From: Desulfuromonas sp.
GTDB taxonomy: Bacteria > Desulfobacterota > Desulfuromonadia > Desulfuromonadales > UBA2294
Length of the DNA stretch: 36,799 nt
Direction: 5' to 3'
NCBI GenBank assembly: GCA_002868925.1
Contig: PKTZ01000146.1
Coordinates: forward strand, 1-36,799
Shown here piece after piece: positions 7,944-15,913 of the stretch. The translations under genes and the position numbers were made by a program. The notes under the pieces were generated by a model. It made no database searches. It had not been told where the DNA came from and was given only the letters and a program-made list of their open reading frames with translations. Numbering within the stretch: the stretch's first letter is position 1; each line of letters begins with the position of its first letter.

Positions 7944-9218
7944 TTATCCCTTTAAACACTCAGTACTTCCACTACGCCCTATCGATGATAAAAATATTCC
8001 CAACATCAGGAGGTATGAAGAAACAAAGGCCGAGCGGGCAAGCCAGGCTTCTGAAAGACCAAAGACAGCAAAGCAAAGAACTATTGCCATCCCGGAAAGT
8101 GAGTTGAATTTCTCTTCAGGGCTTTCCGACAACCTCCAGTAACGATAAAAAATTCCAAATGGAGCCAACAGCAAAGCGAACATCATTGCAGTAAATCCAA
8201 GCAAACCGGTCATCGACAAATATTCAAAATAGACACTGTGCGCATGATGCCACGGACGTCGCAAGTTTGTTTTCTCGGAATCAATGTACTGTTGTGAATC
8301 ATGCCTGAAATCCCCAATTCCGGAACCGATAATCGGGTGTTCTTGCCAGACCTGCAGGGCAATGTCCCATAATAAAAAACGGGTTCCGATGGATGTGTTC
8401 TGCTTTTCACCGGAAGTAAATTGCTCAATACTCTGTGTTGTTCTATCAAACTGCTTCCCAATGGTTCCAGGGAAAATAATGGGGCTTAAAACTATAACAG
8501 CAATAAAGCATAATATTGTCGCCAAAAGTTTCAATTTATTGAAACGACTTACATGAAGAACAGTAATTAGCACAGCAACCGCCGGGATAGCGAACCACCC
8601 CCCACGACTCTGCGATAAAAGCGAGGCCATAATTGCAAATGGGATAACCGCAGGAACCAGCCAACGATATACACCTGACAGCAAACCCGACAAGACAAGA
8701 CAAGTCAGGATTGCGGCAATGACAATAGCCAGATCTCCAAAAATAATCGGATGGTAATACCCCATTGCCCGCGCTTTTCCCTGAATCATTGTAGAGTAAA
8801 GCGCAATCGCCGTCATTACGCCCCCTCCCACAACGACGCCTGGCATGAAAGCTTTTATAGAGAGCATTGGCAATCGACGCAAACCAGAAACCACAGGGAT
8901 CAGAAGGAGAATGGGAGCAACCTTGCCCAGCCGTTTGTATCCATTTGCCAAGTCATCGGCATTAATAAAACTCAAAAAAACACTTGCTATAAATACAAGA
9001 ATTGCCCAAATCAACCATTTTTGGCCTTGAATCATTTCCCCTTTGGTGCGACGTAAAGCCAGTAGACATAACAACACTATTAAATAGAACCCGATAGCAG
9101 CCCAACTTCTAATAGAAGCCATACCTAGAGGAAAGAGAAAGGTAATTATTGCAACTGAAAAAGCTAATTTATCTTCCTGCAATAATTGACTATATTTTTC
9201 AAACAAATCACACCTCAT
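7944..9218 (-). CDS. O-antigen ligase/polymerase family membrane protein (Wzy_C)
   Basis: Multi-spanning inner-membrane protein of the O-antigen ligase family (WaaL/Wzy/exopolysaccharide polymerases), acting at the periplasmic face on undecaprenyl-linked sugars. About a dozen hydrophobic segments are seen across the protein. The Wzy_C core has SLLSQSRGGW and, in the large periplasmic loop, RFLLWDIALQVWQEHPIIGSG followed by PWHHAHSVYFEYL with the paired His typical of this family. I use ATG 9218 (424 residues). A longer reading from TTG at 9332 lacks a ribosome-binding site, and a TTG at 9206 is preceded by AGGTG, so the start is uncertain. Only four bases separate its stop from the ugd start. 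Ligase versus polymerase cannot be told from sequence. The gene is more AT-rich than the lipid A genes. Confidence 0.85.
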   Translation of the reverse strand: MRCDLFEKYSQLLQEDKLAFSVAIITFLFPLGMASIRSWAAIGFYLIVLLCLLALRRTKGEMIQGQKWLIWAILVFIASVFLSFINADDLANGYKRLGKVAPILLLIPVVSGLRRLPMLSIKAFMPGVVVGGGVMTAIALYSTMIQGKARAMGYYHPIIFGDLAIVIAAILTCLVLSGLLSGVYRWLVPAVIPFAIMASLLSQSRGGWFAIPAVAVLITVLHVSRFNKLKLLATILCFIAVIVLSPIIFPGTIGKQFDRTTQSIEQFTSGEKQNTSIGTRFLLWDIALQVWQEHPIIGSGIGDFRHDSQQYIDSEKTNLRRPWHHAHSVYFEYLSMTGLLGFTAMMFALLLAPFGIFYRYWRLSESPEEKFNSLSGMAIVLCFAVFGLSEAWLARSAFVSSYLLMLGIFLSSIGRSGSTECLKG

Positions 9219-9346
9219 GCTGACAAAAGTCCGACACATCAAACGGCTAGCCGGCTTTATTCGACAATTAGAAAGAAGAAATAAAGGGAAGGATAGCAAA
9301 AAGGAGGCTATGCTAAGCTTCCTGAGGTCCAAGATTAAAACAACAA

Positions 9347-10417
9347 TTATAAATCAACGACCTTAAATGAACTTGACTCATTAGCTTTATACTTACCATA
9401 AAGCTCCCAAATCCTTTTACCCCTATTAGGAGAAGCAAGAGAAAAACTGTTCGGATTGAAGCGAAAAGAGACAATGGGCAGAGACTTGCCAAATATTGCG
9501 TGACAATTTTCGAGAGCGGATGAAACGAAGGCTGCCAATTGTCTCGGGCGAGGGCCTTCGACGACTAACTGACATTCAATCGGGTACTTAAACAGAACTG
9601 TCTCCCAGCCTAAAGCGTGCTTGATTTTTTCAATTCTTTCAACCGGTTCTCTTCGGTGCGCGACATATACGACAGGCGCGCCGGCATAATATGCATTAAC
9701 AAGACTCAGCTGATGGATATAATCTCCTTCTGTACAGAACCCGGATTCAACCAGTGAACTCCCAAGAAAAAAAATGGAATTACTCTCTACTGTATCTTTG
9801 AATGCCTTCCTCAAAACATCGAACTTATTTTGAACCAGTTTGTCGCGATCTGTAACCTCGATATTGCAGGCACTATAGAAAGTCAGTTCAGGCGGCAAAC
9901 CATCGCGTAGAGAGAAAAACAACCTTTTGATGATTCGGCTTAGTTTTTTCTTCAATCTCGGCTCTTCACCGTGCCAACCCTTTTTTCTCCACTCGGCATA
10001 TAAATATGAGGCAATACCATCATCAAGCAGAACAACTTCATTCACTACCACCACATTGGCCAAGTGCTGCATCAAGGGATTTCCCGCATCACCGATGAAT
10101 ACTTTGTCGACGGGACTGAATTTTCGCGCCAGATATGACAGTTTGGTGATCGAAAAAACATTATTGTGGAACAGGGAATGGCGAACAGACAAATCAACCT
10201 TGCTTTGAACATCCGGTTTAATCCCGGAACCATTCAGATTAATTATCCCCCCCCAGCGATCTCTCTTGATAAGTTGGGTTAACTGATCCAGATTTTTATT
10301 GTCCGCGTGAAGAATAAGCAGGGACTCTTCCTCTGCATATCCGTAATGGTTTCTTGCCTCGATGGCATTCAGATACTGCAGAGGCGATTTTATATAAAAG
10401 ATTGCTTTGAAATTCAT
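9347..10417 (-). CDS. Sialyltransferase/polysialyltransferase-like glycosyltransferase
   Basis: Predicted to transfer an activated sugar, probably the CMP-nonulosonate made by the adjoining genes, to a glycan acceptor. The 356-residue soluble protein starts IFYIKSPLQYLNAIEA, like the N-terminus of GT52 and bacterial polysialyltransferase-type enzymes. It has VVLLDDGIASYLY near residue 128, matching the acidic-acidic-Gly motif of bacterial sialyltransferases. It has VYVAHRREP near 248 where those families have a His-Pro motif, so the second motif is altered here. FLGSSLVESGF near 217 fits the family pattern. The gene follows the PtmE-like gene by 7 bases and precedes the O-antigen ligase. No ribosome-binding site is evident. 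Family membership is a reading by eye; substrate is inferred from the neighbours. Confidence 0.6.
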   Translation of the reverse strand: MNFKAIFYIKSPLQYLNAIEARNHYGYAEEESLLILHADNKNLDQLTQLIKRDRWGGIINLNGSGIKPDVQSKVDLSVRHSLFHNNVFSITKLSYLARKFSPVDKVFIGDAGNPLMQHLANVVVVNEVVLLDDGIASYLYAEWRKKGWHGEEPRLKKKLSRIIKRLFFSLRDGLPPELTFYSACNIEVTDRDKLVQNKFDVLRKAFKDTVESNSIFFLGSSLVESGFCTEGDYIHQLSLVNAYYAGAPVVYVAHRREPVERIEKIKHALGWETVLFKYPIECQLVVEGPRPRQLAAFVSSALENCHAIFGKSLPIVSFRFNPNSFSLASPNRGKRIWELYGKYKANESSSFKVVDL

Positions 10418-10424
10418 GTTTTAT

Positions 10425-11453
10425 TCAGACTAGAAAATCTTTTTTCGCTTTTTCAAAATCAGTCGGCCTACCAACGTCGATCCAATAATCCTTCAGTTCG
10501 AAACTGGCAACATTCATTTGCCTTTCAATCAAGTTATCAAAAAGATCAGTCATATTGAAGAAAGTTTCCCGAGGCACGAACTGCAAAACCATTGGGTCGA
10601 GCAAATAAACACCTGAATTAACATGAAAACGATGTACTGGTTTTTCAGCCAATGAAACGATCCTATTGTTTTTATGGTTTACGACACCATACGGCACTTC
10701 CATCTCGAATTCTCGAACACACATTGTCGCATCCGCCTTGCACTGCAAGTGGAATCCTAGAACTTCTTCAAAATTAACGGCAGTCAAAACATCGCCATTG
10801 ATGACGAAAAAAGGTTCTGATAAATCTTCTTCTATAAGGCTTAGACATCCGGCCGTACCGAGACGCATTTTTTCCTCTAGATACTTGATATCGGCCCCGA
10901 ACTCTGAGCCGTCCCCAAAATACTCTTTAATGATTTCAGCTTTGTAATTAACACTGATATAGAAACGATTGAACCCGTAGTCACAGAATATTTCGATCAG
11001 ATTCTCTAAAATCGACTTCTTGCCAACCTCGAGCATCGGTTTAGGAGTATGCTTGGTCAATTCACCGAGACGGGTTCCCATGCCGCCGGCCATGATGACG
11101 ACCCGGTTAGGCTTGGCGTTGAACTCGAGGTCATCGAGCGCAACAACACCCTGATATCGGTTGTCAGCGTCAATCAGGGGCATATGCTTGCGGTGCATTT
11201 CTTTCAGCCTCTGCACAATCTGACGGCGAGAAAGAGTACAATCAGCAGTCTGCGGCTGACTGTTCATAATGTCCAGAAGATCAGTTTTTCGGTTCAGTAT
11301 GGCACGCCGGATGTCGCCATCGGTCAGAATTCCCATCAGTTGCCGATCCTGATCAAGAATGGCTAGATAGCCTATACCTCCTGCGTCTAGAGCACGGACC
11401 GCATCTTCGAAAGAGGTTCTTTCATCGAGAATAATTGCATATTCATTCGACAT
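10425..11453 (-). CDS. ptmE: Nucleotidyltransferase with N-terminal CBS pair (PtmE-like)
   Basis: Probably a sugar-1-phosphate guanylyl- or nucleotidyltransferase feeding nonulosonic acid synthesis. In Campylobacter, PtmE makes GDP-glucosamine for legionaminic acid. The 342-residue protein has two CBS motifs in residues about 1-115 (GILTDGDIRRAIL and the second ending GVVALDDLE). A nucleotidyltransferase domain from about 117 has VIMAGGMGTRL, KPMLEVGKKSILE, FFVINGDVLT and YWIDVGRPTDFEKA. This CBS-plus-transferase layout is that of PtmE. I choose ATG 11453 because AAGGA lies seven bases upstream; a GTG immediately before it (11456) is the alternative. It starts ten bases after neuA. Confidence 0.8.
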   Translation of the reverse strand: MSNEYAIILDERTSFEDAVRALDAGGIGYLAILDQDRQLMGILTDGDIRRAILNRKTDLLDIMNSQPQTADCTLSRRQIVQRLKEMHRKHMPLIDADNRYQGVVALDDLEFNAKPNRVVIMAGGMGTRLGELTKHTPKPMLEVGKKSILENLIEIFCDYGFNRFYISVNYKAEIIKEYFGDGSEFGADIKYLEEKMRLGTAGCLSLIEEDLSEPFFVINGDVLTAVNFEEVLGFHLQCKADATMCVREFEMEVPYGVVNHKNNRIVSLAEKPVHRFHVNSGVYLLDPMVLQFVPRETFFNMTDLFDNLIERQMNVASFELKDYWIDVGRPTDFEKAKKDFLV

Positions 11454-11463
11454 CACTGGTTCC

Positions 11464-12153
11464 TTAACGACTTAAAGCTTTGCACATCAAAAATTCGGCA
11501 AATTCGAAATCGATCGGGGAGTCGATATCGATCGACCGATTGGTCGGCATTAAATAAGGGAACGTATTATCTGAATAATAGGACCCCAGTGCCAGAAGAT
11601 CAAGTTTGAGCACAAATACAGCTCCATTCGGCATATAGGCCAGAGGAATCTCCTGTCGGTTTTTCATTCCTTCTGATGTCTGAAAATATTCACGCAGGAC
11701 ACCCTGTTCATCGATCATTTTGGCCCAGATCGGCGGGTGTGCCGCTTCGCAGACGGAAATCACAGAGTCGGCCTGTTGTGCCTTATATAACTCAACAGCG
11801 GCATCGATATCTCCTGCAGTGCGCAGTGGCGAAGTCGGCTGCAATACGACAAACTCGGTGTAGGCTTCGGCCGCGCCAGTGTTCAAGCGATCAAGAGTAT
11901 ATCGATAAACGTCAACAGCAGAAGCGATATCGTTAGCGAGTTCCGCCGGACGCATGAACGGAATTTCGATGTCGTATTCACGACAGACTGCGGCGATCTT
12001 CTCGTCGTCGGTCGAAAGAATCAGTCGGTCGATATTTTTGGCAGCAATGGCCGCTTCGATCGTATGAACAATCAGCGGCTTGCCACACAGCGGTTTTATG
12101 TTCTTCCCGGGCAACCCCTTAGAACCGCCCCTCGCCGGGATAATGGCAAGCAT
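11464..12153 (-). CDS. neuA: CMP-nonulosonic acid (N-acylneuraminate/legionaminate) cytidylyltransferase
   Basis: Activates a nine-carbon acid sugar with CTP to its CMP form. The 229-residue protein opens with LAIIPARGGSKGLPGKNI (nucleotide-binding signature of CMP-NeuAc/legionaminate synthetases), then GKPLIVHTIEAA, LILSTDDEKIAAV, LQPTSPLRTAGDID and near the end SIDIDSPIDFEFAE. I start it at ATG 12153, preceded by AAAGGA and ten bases after the neuB stop. The longer frame upstream runs into neuB and does not fit the family. Together with the adjoining synthase and PtmE-like gene it points to legionaminic-type rather than sialic acid (LegF role), though the sugar itself cannot be read from this protein. 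Confidence 0.9.
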   Translation of the reverse strand: MLAIIPARGGSKGLPGKNIKPLCGKPLIVHTIEAAIAAKNIDRLILSTDDEKIAAVCREYDIEIPFMRPAELANDIASAVDVYRYTLDRLNTGAAEAYTEFVVLQPTSPLRTAGDIDAAVELYKAQQADSVISVCEAAHPPIWAKMIDEQGVLREYFQTSEGMKNRQEIPLAYMPNGAVFVLKLDLLALGSYYSDNTFPYLMPTNRSIDIDSPIDFEFAEFLMCKALSR

Positions 12154-12163
12154 CAGTTTTCCT

Positions 12164-13219
12164 TTACTCCAGACAATCCCACAACAACAGCTCGTCGCCG
12201 TCGAGATCACGGTTAAGTCTGCGCCCGACTACGTAGGACATCTCGTCCGGAGCAATCCCCGTCCCCGGTCTTTTCACATTGAGATCATCCTCGGTTAGGA
12301 CATGACCTTTTGCAAGTTTCTCGCGAACTACAATGCTACGGCGGAACTTCGATTTTTTGTCCTGTTCTGCCTGCGAAACAATTCTCTTAGCCTGCCCTAG
12401 CGAACAAACAATATTTCGCGACTCTTCGACGATTATCTTCATTTCGGCTGGATCTGCCGAAATCTCGTGATCCCAACCGGGCAGATCCTTGTCGAGAGTG
12501 AAGTGCTTTTCGATCAGACAGCTGCCGAGCGCAACTGACGCCAATGGAATCGAAAAGCCGAAAGTATGGTCGGAGAAGCCGACCGGATATCCAAAAGTTT
12601 CCTGCAGCATCGTGATGTTGCGCAGGTGAATATCCTCATAGGCGGGCGGATAGATCGAAATACAATGCAGCAGAACAATACGCTTGTTCCCTTCATTCTC
12701 AATCGTCCTGACCGCCTGCTCAATTTCACCAAGAGTCGACATGCCGGTCGAAAGGAGTACCGGCTTACCACTTCTGGCAATACAGCGTAAGAGCCCTAGG
12801 TTATTAACATCCATAGAGGCGACCTTGTGGTATGGGACATCGAGGTCGTCAAGCAGGGCAACCTCTTCCGGCGCGAACGGAGTCGAGCAGAAATCGATAC
12901 CGATTAAATCACAATAGTCCTTCAACTCTCGATGTTGCTCTGGTCGCAGATAATACTTTTCAACCATTTCCTTAAGCGACCCGAAATGTTTTTTCGGGGA
13001 ATCATCGTAGGTCTGGTTGCGATCGTACTCTTCCCGCGAGATCAAGGAACTCGGTGACCAGGACTGGAACTTGGCCGCATCGGCACCACATGCTTTCGCC
13101 GAATCTATCATTTTCCTAGCCAGATCCATATCACCATTATGGTTGGCGCCGATCTCTGCGATAATATAGGGATCGCAGTAGCTAAAGACCTCTTTTTTAT
13201 CGGTCAATTTGAACTTCAT
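12164..13219 (-). CDS. neuB: Nonulosonic acid synthase (NeuB/LegI family)
   Basis: Condenses a six-carbon N-acyl sugar with phosphoenolpyruvate to give a nonulosonic acid. The 351-residue protein has YIIAEIGANHNGD near residue 19, DAAKFQSW, FCSTPFAPE and PYHKVASMD. The catalytic-region LLSTGMSTLGE, LLHCISIYP and VGFSDHTFG (TIM barrel) follow, then EKHFTLDKDLPGWDHEIS. The C-terminal antifreeze-like SAF domain (about 285-351) has RRSIVVREKLAKGHVLTEDDL. ATG 13219 overlaps the TGA of the upstream glycosyltransferase (ATGA) with a strong GAGGAG seven bases before it, so I reject the longer start at 13252. Legionaminate rather than sialate is inferred from LegB/LegC/PtmE neighbours. Confidence 0.93.
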   Translation of the reverse strand: MKFKLTDKKEVFSYCDPYIIAEIGANHNGDMDLARKMIDSAKACGADAAKFQSWSPSSLISREEYDRNQTYDDSPKKHFGSLKEMVEKYYLRPEQHRELKDYCDLIGIDFCSTPFAPEEVALLDDLDVPYHKVASMDVNNLGLLRCIARSGKPVLLSTGMSTLGEIEQAVRTIENEGNKRIVLLHCISIYPPAYEDIHLRNITMLQETFGYPVGFSDHTFGFSIPLASVALGSCLIEKHFTLDKDLPGWDHEISADPAEMKIIVEESRNIVCSLGQAKRIVSQAEQDKKSKFRRSIVVREKLAKGHVLTEDDLNVKRPGTGIAPDEMSYVVGRRLNRDLDGDELLLWDCLE

Positions 13220-14088
13220 AAATACTCCTCGGGCAATATAATTTCTTCCCACCAGAACGGGAATTCGGGTTTCCGGCTGGTGGCAAACTCGAAATAGTTC
13301 TTCAGATGCTGCGAGTTACAAACGATATCTTCATAGAGAGCCCGGAAACCTTCCCCGGCCCGGCAGTCCACCCGGGCATTCCGGCACGACGCTTCGTAAT
13401 GCAGCATTTTGGTCCGGACTCCGGCCAAAACTTTTTCCAGCGTCAACTCCTTGAAGCCGACGGTGTTTTCTCCATGTTGCCGATAAAACGTCGTACTCTC
13501 AGCATTAAAGACGGCCCGGCTGCCATTCCTAAGAGCAGTGCTGAAAAGATACCAGTCTGCCGCAATCAGCTCTTCCGGACATTCAACATTTTCCCAACAT
13601 GCAAGTCGGACTGCCGTATTCGACAAGCCGAAGATGTTGCAATCGCTGACGAAATCGGGGGGGATTTCGTCTAGGTGCTTTATCCTGTTTGTAAAATAAT
13701 TCCCGAGCAGCAGGTTGCCAGCCTGATCGACCAGGCTAATATCGTTGGCGACGATATCGTATCGATCGAGTAAAGAGAGGGCTGATTCAACCCTTCGTCG
13801 ATCAAAAAAATCGTCACTGTCACCGAAGATGGCCTGCTCATAGTCGTTTTCAATTAGCCACCGGATGCCTTGTTCGCGGATAGCAGCCGGCGTACCCGAA
13901 CAATTGACAACTCTAACGTTAAAACCGTGAACAGAAAAATCAAAATCTCGCAGCTCATCGTTACAGACAACTAAATCAAAAGATTGAATACTTTGCTGTT
14001 GCAACGACCTTAAAAAGTCGTCCAGATATGGCCGCATCGCCGGATAAACAACCGTCATAAAAGCTATTTTCGACGGTTCTCGGCCCAC
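13216..14088 (-). CDS. Family 2 glycosyltransferase
   Basis: GT-A fold family-2 transferase of unknown donor and acceptor. The 290-residue protein begins IAFMTVVYPAMRPYLDDFLRSL. It has the nucleotide/metal site IFGDSDDFFDRRR (DSDD near 92-95) and an aromatic-rich C-terminal end, and it shows no membrane segment. The GTG start at 14088 is supported by AAAGGAGAGG about seven bases upstream. It sits between the NeuD-like and NeuB genes, where the 2-epimerase NeuC/LegG often lies in nonulosonate clusters, but nothing in it resembles an epimerase. It overlaps neuB by four bases (ATGA). It may add a sugar of the repeat unit or act with the nonulosonate; this is open. Confidence 0.8.
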   Translation of the reverse strand: MGREPSKIAFMTVVYPAMRPYLDDFLRSLQQQSIQSFDLVVCNDELRDFDFSVHGFNVRVVNCSGTPAAIREQGIRWLIENDYEQAIFGDSDDFFDRRRVESALSLLDRYDIVANDISLVDQAGNLLLGNYFTNRIKHLDEIPPDFVSDCNIFGLSNTAVRLACWENVECPEELIAADWYLFSTALRNGSRAVFNAESTTFYRQHGENTVGFKELTLEKVLAGVRTKMLHYEASCRNARVDCRAGEGFRALYEDIVCNSQHLKNYFEFATSRKPEFPFWWEEIILPEEYL

Positions 14089-14112
14089 GATCGTCCTCTC
14101 CTTTCTAATCTC

Positions 14113-14748
14113 TTACCTGATCCGTTTAAACGGATTCCCAGCATAGACACCAGGTTCGATTATATCTTTATGGACAACAGTACCGGCCCCGACAACAGTA
14201 CCTTCTGCAACAGAGACACCATGTACAAGTACCGCCCCACTGCCGACAAAGGATTTAGCACCAACTCGGCATTCACCATTAACGATAGCTCCCGTTGAAA
14301 TATGGCTATGCGCGCAAACCACTGCGTCATGCTCGATAAGTGCCTTGCTGTTGATAATACAATTTTCTCCTACAACAGCTGCAGCATTGACCATAGCATC
14401 ATGCATGACAATCGTAGCCGGTCCTATTTCAGCATGCCTGGAAATGTGCGCCCTCGGAGAAGCAATGGTCGGCATGCTTGCTTTCATACTGCTAAGAATT
14501 TCATAAAACCGGACCCTCATAACAGGAGACTCAATAAAACCGAGCGTGATGAGGAAAGATGTCGTATCAGTTACAAGCTTTTCCAGGTCGTCATCTGTCG
14601 CAACAATCTTGACGCCACAGACTATGTCACCCTGTTTTTCCGGAAGATCAACAATGCCCCGGACATTGAACGCCCCATTCAGTTCGATCACGTCAAGAGC
14701 AGATCCACAATGTCCGCCACCGCCGATTAGGTAAAGATCACGCTTCAT
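14113..14748 (-). CDS. neuD: NeuD/PglD-type sugar O/N-acyltransferase
   Basis: Predicted acetyl-CoA-dependent acyltransferase acting on an amino sugar or nonulosonate. The 211-residue protein has an N-terminal Rossmann-like part starting LYLIGGGGHCGSALDVI, characteristic of NeuD/PglD. It is followed from about residue 95 by left-handed beta-helix hexapeptide repeats (IGPATIVMHDAMVNAAAVVGENCIIN cut across several coils), with the likely catalytic His in ALIEHDAVV. It ends with VYAGNPFKRIR. The start ATG overlaps the aminotransferase TGA (ATGA). In legionaminate synthesis an acetyltransferase of this fold (LegH) N-acetylates the 4-amino group made by LegC, and that role fits here. O-acetylation of the finished sugar, as done by true NeuD, is the alternative. 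Confidence 0.87.
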   Translation of the reverse strand: MKRDLYLIGGGGHCGSALDVIELNGAFNVRGIVDLPEKQGDIVCGVKIVATDDDLEKLVTDTTSFLITLGFIESPVMRVRFYEILSSMKASMPTIASPRAHISRHAEIGPATIVMHDAMVNAAAVVGENCIINSKALIEHDAVVCAHSHISTGAIVNGECRVGAKSFVGSGAVLVHGVSVAEGTVVGAGTVVHKDIIEPGVYAGNPFKRIR

Positions 14749-15908
14749 ATCGTTACGCTACTCGGAATGTTGAGTAGCCTCTTCTCCAAACTCATCGATA
14801 CGGGTAATTTCATTTTAGGGCAATCGACAAACATCGGCAGGTAATTCATCAAAGTCCAAGCCGGTCGTGTCATTAAGCCGGCATCATTAGCTGCCGCCAG
14901 AAAATTGTCGCGCAGTCTTTCCAACTCCGGGTCCAGCAGGACCACGTTGAGCCAGTAATTACTGATAGCGAATTCCGGTTCGGAAACAAAATGAATCCCT
15001 TCAACCGACGCGAAAGCTTCCTGATACCGCTGTGCAAGAGCCCTTTTTTTATCTATAAATCCTGGTAGCAGCTCGAGTTGTGCGCATCCGAGAGCGGCGT
15101 TAATATTCGGCATCCGGTAGTTGAAGCCGACCATATCGTGATTGAATTCCCAGCGATGCGGCACCTTTGCTGTTGTTGTGATATGTTTGGCTAGATCAGC
15201 AAGGTTCTCGTCATTGGTCAGAATTGCCCCACCACCGCCTGTGGTGATAACCTTATTGCCGTTAAAGCTGAGAGCAGACATTTTCCCATGATTGCCGGTG
15301 TGTCGTCCTTTGTAAAATGAACCGAGAGATTCGGCTGCATCTTCAATCATTGTTATTGAAAATCGACCACAAACTTCATTAAGGGTATCCAGATCTACCG
15401 GATGGCCAAAAGTGTGCATCGGCACAACGGCCCTTATCACGCGCCCAGTCTGTTTGTTAAAACATTCGCCATTTCGAACTTCAGCAATTTCGTCTAGATA
15501 GGCCCCTAGCTTAGCAGGGTCGAGACCGAGTGTTCTTACTTCACTATCGACAAAATGTGGAATCGCACCAAGATAGGAAACTGCATTGACCGTCGCGATA
15601 AAAGTCAGAGCTGGGATCAAAACCTCATCTTCGCGCTGTACACCACATAGTTGCAGACAAACATGCAAAGCCGCTGTACCATTGACCACGGCAATCGCCC
15701 GTTTCACGCCGGTATATTCTGCAAGATCCCGCTCAAAACGATCAACATAACTCCCGACCGATGAAACCCAGCCGGTATCAATGCATTCTTTCACATAATC
15801 CCATTCATGACCGGCAAAACATGGTTCATGCAAGGGGACGAAACCATCACCTTGGCCAACAACTCCCCTGACTATTTTAACGAACTCAGCGGCATCCATC
15901 ATGATCAT
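14745..15908 (-). CDS. legC: LegC-type PLP-dependent sugar aminotransferase
   Basis: DegT/DnrJ/EryC1-family aminotransferase, predicted to aminate C4 of the 4-keto sugar made by the LegB-like enzyme. The 387-residue protein has WVSSVGSYVDRFE near 47, the cofactor loop VVNGTAALH near 74-82, MIEDAAESLGS with the PLP-contacting Asp near 190, and SFNGNKVITTGGGGAI where the Lys near 220 forms the Schiff base. Later residues NYRMPNINAALG fit the family. ATG 15908 follows AGGA at short spacing; the ATG codons at 15902 or 15899 are possible. It starts five bases after legB and overlaps neuD by four bases, so the three are probably one translational unit. Confidence 0.9.
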   Translation of the reverse strand: MIMMDAAEFVKIVRGVVGQGDGFVPLHEPCFAGHEWDYVKECIDTGWVSSVGSYVDRFERDLAEYTGVKRAIAVVNGTAALHVCLQLCGVQREDEVLIPALTFIATVNAVSYLGAIPHFVDSEVRTLGLDPAKLGAYLDEIAEVRNGECFNKQTGRVIRAVVPMHTFGHPVDLDTLNEVCGRFSITMIEDAAESLGSFYKGRHTGNHGKMSALSFNGNKVITTGGGGAILTNDENLADLAKHITTTAKVPHRWEFNHDMVGFNYRMPNINAALGCAQLELLPGFIDKKRALAQRYQEAFASVEGIHFVSEPEFAISNYWLNVVLLDPELERLRDNFLAAANDAGLMTRPAWTLMNYLPMFVDCPKMKLPVSMSLEKRLLNIPSSVTI

Positions 15909-15913
15909 AAATC

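Noticed and set aside
13220-13252. Longer N-terminus for NeuB starting inside the GT2 gene
   Set aside because: The ATG at 13219 has GAGGAG at good spacing and forms an ATGA overlap; the extra 11 residues do not belong to the family.
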